A DNA stretch of 7,223 nt from the NCBI GenBank assembly GCA_964370795.1, contig CAYJME010000174.1, positions 1 through 7,223 on the forward strand. Direction: 5' to 3'. This DNA is from JAHFOW01 sp964370795. Lineage in GTDB: Bacteria; Planctomycetota; Brocadiia; Brocadiales; Brocadiaceae. The translations under genes and the position numbers were made by a program. The notes beneath the pieces were generated by a model, which was not told the origin of the DNA, made no database searches, and was given only the letters and a program-made list of their open reading frames with translations. Below are positions 1 to 6,458 of this stretch, in pieces (the first letter of the stretch is position 1; the number at the start of each line of letters is the position of its first letter).

Positions 1-37
1 TCATTGCGAGGGTCTTTTCCGAAGCAATCTCCCTCGC
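1..37. repeat. Palindromic intergenic repeat (REP-like), possibly cut by the window edge
   Basis: The stretch contains two competing inverted repeats. GCGAGGG at 6-12 pairs with CCCTCGC at 31-37, and ATTGC at 3-7 pairs with GCAAT at 24-28. The wording 'tcattgcgag ... gaagcaatctc' resembles a short dispersed intergenic repeat that I recall from many bacterial genomes, but copy number cannot be judged from one window. It lies just downstream of the pseudogene ending at 83. No T-tract follows, so a classical terminator is not supported. Confidence 0.5.
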
Positions 38-82
38 TTTCATAAAGGAGAATTGGTTGCGGCTTTGCTGCGTTATGACATA

Positions 83-757
83 CTACGCATATTTACATCG
101 CAATGTCTTATAGGGGGACTCTGTCAGAGGTGATGGTTCAATACCAAATGCAGCCGAAAGCGCATTTTTCAGACGCTGGTAAACTTCAATGCACTGGGCG
201 CCTTGACCAAGATGTTGAGAGCATATCATGAGGCGCTGGTAAAACGCCTCTGCAAGACCATCCTTTTCAATAGCCTGCTGGTAATGTACTGCCGCATTTT
301 CCCGTTGCCGTGCTTGTTCGAGATGATCACCCAGTAAGATGACAAGATGACGGAATTTATCCCGTAAACGTTCCCGGGCGGATGCCGTCCATGCGCAATG
401 GGTATCGGACGGCAAAAATAAGCCTTTGTACATACTGATTGCCTTTCCGGTAAGTCGTATTGTCTCTGATTGTGCCTGGGTAACAGAAAGCATCGATGCA
501 TTGAAGGGGTTTACACCAGGCACATCAATGCTTTTCTTACGCCCTGTCTCAGAGTTTCTTTCCTGTGTGTCCTGGATACGTTCAACGACATGGTCAAATA
601 CCCATATATCCACCCAGCAATGTCTCTTATCCAATGATACCTGTCCGCCCTGTCGTTTCACCGCCTTCTCACTGCGCATGAGGCGTCTCAAGCGATGCAG
701 GGTAATTTCGAAGGCACGATGAGCCGCATCGCCTTCAGCGTCTTGCCATCCGAACAT
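83..757 (-). pseudogene. C-terminal winged-helix remnant plus BTAD domain of the broken regulator
   Basis: This 224-codon open frame begins inside the OmpR-like winged-helix domain ('WQDAEGDAAHRAF', then 'LHRLRRLM' and 'SLDKRHCWVD'). It continues into a bacterial transcriptional activator domain (BTAD): 'MYKGLFLPSD' near residue 109, 'ARERLRDKFRHL', and helical repeats with 'HYQQAIEKDGLAEAFYQRLM', ending at 'GIEPSPLTE'. BTAD domains are seen in SARP and MalT/LuxR-like regulators. In-frame codons upstream of the ATG reach a stop after six residues, so the first part of the winged helix is missing. No proper ribosome binding site precedes it. Confidence 0.75.
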
Positions 758-1049
758 ATTAACGTAGCCCTGTTTTTAATTAAATCAGCCGCCGTCCTGA
801 CATCACCCGCACTCAAAGCTGCTAACGTTCCGTGGGCAAGGAGGTGATTGTCCCAGATATGCACCCCGGTTTTCTGAGCAAATTTCAAGCCATCAGAAAC
901 CATGCGAAGGCAGGAACTGATGGAGCCGGAAATTCGCATCGTGGGATTTTTGCATAAGTGTGAATACCCGCTCAGCCCATTCAGAAATCTCAGGGTAATG
1001 CATCTGCCTCAGCAACATAAGGATGAACCTGCATGAAACAACACGCGAT

Positions 1050-1547
1050 TCAACAGGTAAGGAAGGAAATGGCACTTCCTTCCGGAATCATGGATAATCC
1101 GGTACTCATAACGTTGTGTAAGTTCGATGCTGCCGGTGCGTCCTGATAGTTATCAAATACCAGGACAAAGGGAGGTTTCATTCTGCCGTAGAGTTCTTCA
1201 AAATATTGGCGGGTAAATGAAGGGACGTCTGAAAGATATTCAGGGGTTAGTACAGGCAGGGCCTTTCGTTTCCCGGGGAATGCATTTTTTACCGCAATAC
1301 CCATGTAATAAAAGAAGGTAGCAATATCCGCATCACCATCATCCACCTGATACCACAGACAGGGGATCTTACGGGTATCAAGATAACTTGCAACCAACGT
1401 GGTTTTGCCAGAACCAGGCGGGCCTGCTACCCAGGTAACAGGATAGTCACGCCCCGCATCCATTTGCTGAAATAATCTATTTCTGAGGCAGATACCTCCG
1501 ATTTTTGGGCGGGTTATCTTGGCTATCGTTACGCTTCTTTTTTTCAT
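1050..1547 (-). pseudogene. N-terminal STAND/NTPase fragment of the broken regulator
   Basis: This is the 165-codon remnant of the nucleotide-binding domain. It has a good Walker A motif (GPPGSGKTT, residues 42-50) and a Walker B-like strand (FVLVFDNYQ, residues 127-135). The opening 'AKITRPK' and the 'LWYQVDDGDAD' segment are typical of MalT/LuxR-like STAND regulators. The frame stops at 1050, right after the domain core, where the next family block has been deleted and the frame changes. The frame could still yield a short ATP-binding protein, but it would lack sensor, repeat and DNA-binding parts. Confidence 0.75.
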
Positions 1548-1582
1548 GTCAGGAAATCAAAGATGTCAACACAACTTGAAAC

Positions 1583-4087
1583 TTATTTTGTTACTTTATC
1601 TTCAATGGCCTTTAGACGCCGCAACTTCTCTGCTTCATCCTGTATACGAGTCAAATTTCCCACGGTCTGTGCAGAACCCCACCACCAGCTTATGTCCGGC
1701 TGTGCATGAGCAGTCCCTTTGTAACCCTGCAGGTGGTTCCAGAACCACATCTCCACGTACTCTCTTTCTATTCCGCTTGGGTTTCCGTCTTTTTGAGTAA
1801 ATATTGCATAGGCGCCCAGGACCGGCCCAATAACCGGTAAGTGCCCGCTGGTCTTTTTGAAAAGGTTATAAACCTCCGGACCCAATTTGTCAGGCCCTAG
1901 CATTTTGATTATTAAATCGCTTAAGGGAAAAGGCGGTCTTTCTTCCGGGGACGGCTTGACCATGTCTTTTGCAAAGAGGTCTTCCAAAACGAGCTGCGCC
2001 TCATCTATTCTCTTCCACGATTCAAACATATATTGATCCAGTGTGTCTAACCACATGCTTGAAAATCGGCTGCTATGGCATTTACTGCACAGTTCCACCC
2101 AAAGACGACGTTTAGCCATATTTTCTGCAGAATAGATTTCAAGTTTCCTATCCATAGGTGGTATTGTAATACCGTATGGGAAATTTTTAAGTTGCGATTT
2201 GAAATCTACTTCTTTTGGAGGAATAACTCCCATACGCCAAATACCTTTCGTTTCCACGTTCATCTCCCACCGACCTTCACCCACGTACATATGGCAGTAT
2301 TGACACGTTGGAGTCGGATAATCTTTGCCTGGAACAACTTCTGAGAATTTCTTTTCCCAATTCCACTGGGTGCCATTCATCTTGTATATTATACCCCATT
2401 TGGAATGCTCATAACTTTCCCAGTCGGGATGGTCGGGACCCATATGACAACCTGAGCATACCTCTGGACGACGCGCATCGGCGGCCAAAAAGCGATGACG
2501 TCCATGGCAGTCGTCACATGAAGACATATTCTGATGACATTGATCACACCCCACCATAGAATAGCCTTCACCACGCCGATAATTTTCAACATACCACGGA
2601 ACTGATACCGTTGCCTCCCAACTCTGTGTATGACTTGGCCGGCCATGATCTCTTCCCTTTGCGAACTCCTTTGCCTGCTTTGGATGGCATGCACCGCAAG
2701 AATTATCCGCCGTAGGCATGAACAAGTTTTCGTGATCGTTACCGTGACAATAGGAACAATAAACACCGTCTTTTGTCCCTGGCTTCCAGTTATTCAATTC
2801 TTTACCAATCAACTGCTCTATTTCCTGCGACTCCAAAGCAACCTCTGGATTCTTCTTGGGATTGGCGTGGTTGGACTGCTTCCACTGTTCGACTATGCCC
2901 GGCGAAGTTTCTTCATGGCATTCCACGCACTGGTCGGGTTTGTATCGTTCCAAAAGTTTTTTGTAATCAAGGCTCTCAGGTGGGCTGTAATGTCTCGCCG
3001 GATTAAAATACGTGTAAAAAGGAATCGGCTTATAAACCTCACCCCAAGGGCCGTCACCTTTTCCCAGACCAACAAATTTTTCGTACATTTCTTTCTGCAC
3101 GGGATCCGGATAAGCAAACGAGCCTGGAGGAACTTCGAGGGTAGGCGGTAGTGTTGTCTGAGGTTTTTTTGTTTGTTTTTCCACTGTAAAAATGCCAAAC
3201 ATACCGTTCATCATATGCTCATGGAAATGGCAGTGAAATACCCAGTTGCCAGGGCCAACACTTTCACCGGCAACAAAATCCAGGACATATGAAGTAAATG
3301 GGGCAAGGTCAATGTTATCTATTAACTGCCCACTTGCCCTGTCTGTCCAGCGGTGGCCATGGGTATGAAAGGTGTGCATCTCTTCAGCGGAGTTTATGAG
3401 ATGAAATCTTACCTTCTCCCCTACCTGTGCCTTCCATATCAATCCGGGGAATGCAGAACTATCCCCATTCATAAACTCCATGTCACCGGACTTGTCATTG
3501 AAGGCTTCATATTCCTGTCCGTTTACATGGAATGTGTGCATAAAGACCACAAATTCTTTGTCCGGCGCGTTGGGATTGCCCTCTTTAGGTTCTATAATAA
3601 GCGCCCCCCATAACCCCCTGTACAATCCTTCATCACCACCCATTTCGAATGCATGGGTGTGATAAAACCATGTGCCCGCCGTGCCTGTCGTATCCCACTC
3701 AAAAATCCTGGAGTCCCCTGGCATCACGATACTTGCCGGATTTCCGGCTATATGGGCGCCGTCACTGGCAACTGTATACTTTACTCCGTGGGGATGGACT
3801 GAAGCAGGAACTGTTAACTTATTAGTGAAGTGAATTCGAATCTTTGTCCCTTCTCTCACCTTTATTGTAGGTCCGGGTACTGTAGGTTTTTCTCCTTTCA
3901 GGCAATATCCCCAGGCATCAAAAAATACTCCAGGTCTAAGCTCTATCGATACAGGCCTTGCCTCCATCTCAAGATTAACAACCCCATCCTTTCCTTTGAG
4001 GCAGGGAATCTCAGCATACACCCCCTTGATAATGAGGCAGAGACACACGAACACAGATAGAAGGAAAATCCGTGATTGCTTTAGCAT
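1583..4087 (-). CDS. Exported multicopper oxidase-octaheme HAO-like fusion, probable encapsulin cargo
   Basis: An 834-residue two-part redox enzyme. Residues 1-25 are a Sec signal peptide (hydrophobic LLSVFVCLCLII core, cleavage after VYA). Residues about 40-305 are a two-domain multicopper oxidase: H98/H100, H143/H145, H238-x2-H241-x-H243, and H285-C286-H287 with H291 and M296. A proline-rich linker (about 308-330) leads to an HAO-like domain with eight CxxCH heme sites starting at residues 387, 444, 464, 514, 524, 544, 595 and 667, the octaheme count of HAO. ATG at 4087 is chosen over the longer frame opening at 4150 because AGGAAG sits 6 nt upstream and the signal peptide then starts properly; the 21 extra codons run into a repeat. 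The encapsulin gene lies directly upstream. Anammox 'NIR-HAO' fusions are reported encapsulin cargo; the substrate here is unknown. HAO-type domains oxidise hydroxylamine or hydrazine, or reduce N-oxides. Confidence 0.9.
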   Translation of the reverse strand: MLKQSRIFLLSVFVCLCLIIKGVYAEIPCLKGKDGVVNLEMEARPVSIELRPGVFFDAWGYCLKGEKPTVPGPTIKVREGTKIRIHFTNKLTVPASVHPHGVKYTVASDGAHIAGNPASIVMPGDSRIFEWDTTGTAGTWFYHTHAFEMGGDEGLYRGLWGALIIEPKEGNPNAPDKEFVVFMHTFHVNGQEYEAFNDKSGDMEFMNGDSSAFPGLIWKAQVGEKVRFHLINSAEEMHTFHTHGHRWTDRASGQLIDNIDLAPFTSYVLDFVAGESVGPGNWVFHCHFHEHMMNGMFGIFTVEKQTKKPQTTLPPTLEVPPGSFAYPDPVQKEMYEKFVGLGKGDGPWGEVYKPIPFYTYFNPARHYSPPESLDYKKLLERYKPDQCVECHEETSPGIVEQWKQSNHANPKKNPEVALESQEIEQLIGKELNNWKPGTKDGVYCSYCHGNDHENLFMPTADNSCGACHPKQAKEFAKGRDHGRPSHTQSWEATVSVPWYVENYRRGEGYSMVGCDQCHQNMSSCDDCHGRHRFLAADARRPEVCSGCHMGPDHPDWESYEHSKWGIIYKMNGTQWNWEKKFSEVVPGKDYPTPTCQYCHMYVGEGRWEMNVETKGIWRMGVIPPKEVDFKSQLKNFPYGITIPPMDRKLEIYSAENMAKRRLWVELCSKCHSSRFSSMWLDTLDQYMFESWKRIDEAQLVLEDLFAKDMVKPSPEERPPFPLSDLIIKMLGPDKLGPEVYNLFKKTSGHLPVIGPVLGAYAIFTQKDGNPSGIEREYVEMWFWNHLQGYKGTAHAQPDISWWWGSAQTVGNLTRIQDEAEKLRRLKAIEDKVTK

Positions 4088-4093
4088 GACCAA

Positions 4094-4099
4094 CTTCCT
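4094..4099 (-). promoter_or_regulatory. Ribosome binding site that fixes the cargo start
   Basis: AGGAAG lies 6 nt upstream of the ATG at 4087. The alternative start at 4150 would place 21 residues with no signal-peptide logic before the real one, so this site decides the start. Confidence 0.7.
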
Positions 4100-4134
4100 A
4101 ACCTGGACAAACCAGAAAAAGACTTTAGAATTAT

Positions 4135-4182
4135 GCCACAAAGACACCAAGTTTTTTCTTCTTGCCTTCGTGGCTTTGTGGC
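4135..4182. repeat. Inverted repeat between shell and cargo genes
   Basis: GCCACAAAG (4135-4143) and CTTTGTGGC (4174-4182) are perfect 9-bp inverted arms around a 30-nt centre. The centre holds further partial complementarity (ACACCAAG against CTTG and CTTCGTGG). It resembles dispersed 'gccac-aaag / ctttgtggc' palindromes that I recall from other genomes. It sits 37 nt below the encapsulin stop codon and about 47 nt above the cargo start. In mRNA it would form a hairpin. There is no U-run after it, so it is more likely a processing or stability element, or an inert repeat, than a terminator. Confidence 0.6.
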
Positions 4183-4218
4183 TATTTTGGATTTCCTAAA
4201 CGTTTAAGTGTGTAATCA

Positions 4219-5226
4219 CTATTCCATCGTGCATATAGCCTGCGGACATTTGATCCTGAGCACAGAACTTCCTACAACCCTGAATCGGTGGTTCAAATCC
4301 TGAGGCCCCCAGTATTCTACTTTGAAGTTAGTTCCTACCGCCAGGTCAAGGTTTTGCCTGCCCATTGCTACGACGAGTGCAACATCCTTTTTAAACACCG
4401 GGCTTTGATATACGCCTCCTTTTACCAATTCACTTACACCTTTTATCTCTAATTGCCCCGTGCGCTCATAAACTTTATGGAGGAGGGCGTAAAGCCTCGG
4501 ACTCACCACTAAAGCATAAGGAGGGAAAAAACCTAAACTTCTCAGTTTCTCTACGGCGACTACCACATCCTGAAAACCATTCCCTATCACCGACCAGTCA
4601 CTGAGCTTCAGGACATTTCTGCCCTCTCCATTCAAAAGTCCAGACATACCCATATTGGCTGAGCCATTGAATATAAGATCATCCTCCCTTGCAGCTGCAG
4701 CTACAGCAGCACCTACAGCAGCACTTATATCAAGCGGTGTTTCACACTTTTTGCTGGCCTCTATATCCCTATAGAAGAGCCAAAAATCCTTGAAAATGAG
4801 GGGTATGTGTGCAATGTTCCTTTTCAGGGTACGTATGGCTTCGTCCCCTTCACCAAGCATATCGACGCTGGCCCAGGACGGTATAGCATAGGTATCAAGA
4901 GGCACACATTGGATACCAGTCCCTAACGGACCGTAAACCTCTATAAACCTCCTTCCCACGAGATGCCTTTCAATTGTCTCATGGACTGCGCGTTGCATTT
5001 TCTCCCAATCTTCGTGTCCAATACGCACTTCTGAAGTAATTTCTGCAAGCTTTGGCCATTCCATCCCTGCGGACATCTCCACTTGTGCTGGCTGACCAGC
5101 CGATACCTCAGGGGCCTCTGTACCGTTTGCAAAAACAGATGACGGTTCTTTGATCGTGTAAAATAACAATGGCATGCTAAAAAGTAAGCTCAAACTCAAT
5201 TTATTAAAGTTTTTAAAAGCACCCAT
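4219..5226 (-). CDS. Exported encapsulin shell protein (family 1, HK97 fold)
   Basis: A 335-residue protein. Residues 1-33 look like a Sec signal peptide: Lys5 and Lys9, a hydrophobic stretch LSLSLLFSMPLLFY, and cleavage after VFA. Residues 34-55 are a polar Pro/Glu/Ala linker. The rest matches family 1 encapsulins such as that of Thermotoga maritima as I remember it: 'GRRFIEVYGPLGTG' (91-104, beside GRKFVDVEGPYG), 'DFWLFYRDIE' (147-156), 'EDDLIFNGS..GMSGLLN' (181-199), 'PYALVVSPRLY' (236-246), 'GGVYQSPVF' (270-278) and a C-terminal beta segment ending 'VVGSSVLRIKCPQ'. Encapsulins self-assemble into icosahedral compartments around cargo. There is no CxxCH motif, so the shell itself is not a cytochrome. 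Four cysteines remain in the mature protein (107, 161, 327, 332). The cargo gene follows 131 nt later. ATG at 5226 has a strong AGGAGG. Confidence 0.9.
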   Translation of the reverse strand: MGAFKNFNKLSLSLLFSMPLLFYTIKEPSSVFANGTEAPEVSAGQPAQVEMSAGMEWPKLAEITSEVRIGHEDWEKMQRAVHETIERHLVGRRFIEVYGPLGTGIQCVPLDTYAIPSWASVDMLGEGDEAIRTLKRNIAHIPLIFKDFWLFYRDIEASKKCETPLDISAAVGAAVAAAAREDDLIFNGSANMGMSGLLNGEGRNVLKLSDWSVIGNGFQDVVVAVEKLRSLGFFPPYALVVSPRLYALLHKVYERTGQLEIKGVSELVKGGVYQSPVFKKDVALVVAMGRQNLDLAVGTNFKVEYWGPQDLNHRFRVVGSSVLRIKCPQAICTME

Positions 5227-5233
5227 AACCTTT

Positions 5234-5239
5234 CCTCCT
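5234..5239 (-). promoter_or_regulatory. Strong ribosome binding site of the encapsulin gene
   Basis: AGGAGG, within a longer purine-rich run, lies 7 nt upstream of the ATG at 5226. It is the best Shine-Dalgarno match in the window, fitting a shell protein that is needed in many copies. Confidence 0.7.
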
Positions 5240-5354
5240 CTTCTTCTCCTAAATTATTTTCTCTCCAAATATTTTCCCAACCCGCTTTTTCGTATTTTGA
5301 GCCTCCTCCTTTCATTATTATTCAAAATTTAGAAGTTTTTCTCTTTTTTTGGGA

Positions 5355-5360
5355 ATTATA
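5355..5360 (-). promoter_or_regulatory. Candidate -10 box of an encapsulin promoter
   Basis: A perfect TATAAT on the minus strand lies in the 202-nt gap above the shell gene. The matching -35 is poor: CTAGCA at 17-bp spacing matches TTGACA at three of six positions. If used, transcription would start near 5348 and give a leader of about 120 nt. The gap is AT-rich, so a chance match is possible. Confidence 0.4.
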
Positions 5361-5428
5361 CTCCATAATTGAAAAAATGCTAGCATAGATAAGTTGCATC
5401 CCTTTCCGATGGATGTATTGACTGCCAT

Positions 5429-5950
5429 CTATTTGGTTGTTGTGTTTGCATCTTTTGATGGTGGTTGAGACCCTTCCAGACAACTGCGCAGGTCTTTCTC
5501 TATGTGCTCTGGTTCAGTATAGCCCTCTTCTATATGTTCGAGTTCCCCATTTTTATAATAGTAGATAATGGGAATTTTCCTGACATTGTAAACATAGCTC
5601 ATCTCCTCTTTGTCTTTAGCTCTGAAAACAGGAAAGGCAATCCCTTTTCTTTCAACAAAGTCTTTAACTTCTTTCGCTTTATCATCCAGCGATACCCCGA
5701 TTATTTCTACCTTCTTTCCTCTGTACTTTTCATAGAGAGCGCTCAGTTCAGGTATGTGTTCCTGACAGACCTTGCACCATGTCGCCCAGAACGTTACTGC
5801 TACAACCTTATACTTATTTGATCGAATGACCTCTTTCAAATCTGTAGAAGTAATATCTTTAATATCTTTCGCATAGGAGACGTCTGGTAAAGACATAATC
5901 GCAAATAAAATTAAAAATAATACATTTCTGAAATGACAAACGATAGACAT
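5429..5950 (-). CDS. Exported TlpA/ResA-like thioredoxin-fold protein
   Basis: A 173-residue protein with a signal peptide (hydrophobic VLFLILFAIMSL, cleavage after SYA at residue 27) followed by a single thioredoxin fold. The active site is 'FWATWCKVC' with redox cysteines 59 and 62. 'KIPIIYYYKNG' supplies the cis-proline (127) and the next strands. 'IIGVSLDD' and 'FPVFRA' are typical of the TlpA/ResA/DsbE group. Such proteins act outside the cytoplasm, often reducing CxxCH cysteines of apocytochrome c before heme attachment, or other disulfides. That fits a neighbourhood encoding an octaheme protein and an exported shell with cysteines, but the true partner is not shown. GAGGAG lies just upstream of the ATG. 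The preceding frame ends 40 nt away, so the two are probably co-transcribed. Confidence 0.9.
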   Translation of the reverse strand: MSIVCHFRNVLFLILFAIMSLPDVSYAKDIKDITSTDLKEVIRSNKYKVVAVTFWATWCKVCQEHIPELSALYEKYRGKKVEIIGVSLDDKAKEVKDFVERKGIAFPVFRAKDKEEMSYVYNVRKIPIIYYYKNGELEHIEEGYTEPEHIEKDLRSCLEGSQPPSKDANTTTK

Positions 5951-5990
5951 AATTCTCCTCCATAATTTTGTAACAGATTAACCGTTACTT

Positions 5991-6458
5991 TCATGGGCTA
6001 AAGGGACATCCCGAACCCTTCCCATACTTGAAAATCTTTTCTTCTCCTTTAACGAATTTTTCTCCTATTCCTTGAGATACTTGAATTTCTATACTGCTCT
6101 GAGGCTTTTCAGAAAGAAGCAGCCACTCTGCGTAAGAAAAAGCCGATAAGAGTTTTTGTATACCTTCAGACCCTTTCATAAACAGGACTGTTGCCAGAAC
6201 TCCCGCCTCTTCTGCTGTAACAGCAATAGCCGTAGCGGCAAGAATTTCCTTCCTGACAGGTCTTCCTTCCCCTGGATTAATCAGATGGATATAAGACTTA
6301 TCCTGTACGGTGGGATACCTCGAATAATCGGCAACAAATGCAACCCCTTGATTAGCCAAATGCAAAGAACCTATTACAGAGTCTCCTTTTCCCGGGTGGG
6401 GAATTCCAACTTTCCAGGAATTTTTTAGAGATATAAGTTTTTTTGATATAAAATTCAT
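5991..6458 (-). CDS. ApbE-like C-terminal half, truncated and degenerate
   Basis: These 155 codons resemble the second half of ApbE, the exported flavin transferase that attaches FMN to threonine in FMN-binding domains. The matching blocks are 'SWKVGIPHP' (14-22), 'QGVAFVADYSRY' (37-48), 'YIHLINPGEGRP' (56-67, family form HIIDPRTGRP) and 'AGVLATVLFMKG' (85-96, family form ADALATALFVLG). The whole N-terminal half, which binds much of the flavin substrate and is needed for activity, is absent. Residues usually conserved also differ: Gly86 stands where a metal-binding Asp is expected. The frame starts inside the preceding gene, and the ATG at 6458 has no ribosome binding site. It may be expressed only as a fusion after a frame change, or it may be a remnant. 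I am confident of the ApbE relationship and unsure that it is functional. Confidence 0.7.
   Translation of the reverse strand: MNFISKKLISLKNSWKVGIPHPGKGDSVIGSLHLANQGVAFVADYSRYPTVQDKSYIHLINPGEGRPVRKEILAATAIAVTAEEAGVLATVLFMKGSEGIQKLLSAFSYAEWLLLSEKPQSSIEIQVSQGIGEKFVKGEEKIFKYGKGSGCPFSP

Larger units (their letters stand above)
83..1547 (-). pseudogene. Decayed MalT-like STAND ATPase / BTAD transcriptional regulator
   Basis: Pieces of one large regulator lie in the correct order on the minus strand but in different frames. The order is: NTPase domain (1547 to about 1060), a helical-repeat piece (about 1060 to 893, including 'HYPEISEWAERVF'), a second helical-repeat piece (about 905 to 760, including 'GVHIWDNHLLAHGTLAAL'), then the end of a winged-helix domain and a BTAD domain (757 to 83). 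Family members that I recall are around 1000 residues or more. Only about 490 codons of sequence remain here, so the gene has suffered internal deletions (the post-ATPase region, part of the repeats, the start of the winged helix) and at least three frame changes. It begins 35 bp after the cargo stop codon with no clear ribosome binding site or terminator between. In life such proteins are ATP-dependent transcription activators; this copy is very unlikely to work. Confidence 0.85.

Noticed and set aside
426..722. Plus-strand open frame of 98 codons opposite the BTAD fragment
   Set aside because: It shows no recognisable domain or ribosome binding site, whereas the minus strand carries clear BTAD motifs.
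2389..3198. Several open frames on both strands inside the octaheme region
   Set aside because: They are antisense or alternate-frame shadows of the cargo gene, whose eight CxxCH motifs and HAO-like blocks leave no doubt about the coding frame.
4088..4150. Longer N-terminus of the cargo protein from an ATG at 4150
   Set aside because: The 21 extra residues run through the inverted-repeat region, have no ribosome binding site, and would bury the signal peptide. The start at 4087 has AGGAAG at good spacing.
4701..4724. Perfect 12-bp tandem repeat (CTACAGCAGCAC twice) in the encapsulin gene
   Set aside because: It encodes an Ala-rich helix (AAVGAAVA). By eye the segment has the same length as in the T. 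maritima shell, so there is no insertion; similar Ala/Val codons probably explain it.
5190..5315. Small upstream frame in the encapsulin leader starting MKGGGSKYEK and overlapping the shell start
   Set aside because: It has no ribosome binding site before its ATG, and its acidic tail is simply the purine-rich ribosome binding region read in another frame. No sign of coding use.
5388..5428. Possible terminator hairpin after the thioredoxin gene (CATCC / GGATG arms)
   Set aside because: The stem is only five to six base pairs and no T-run follows on the minus strand.
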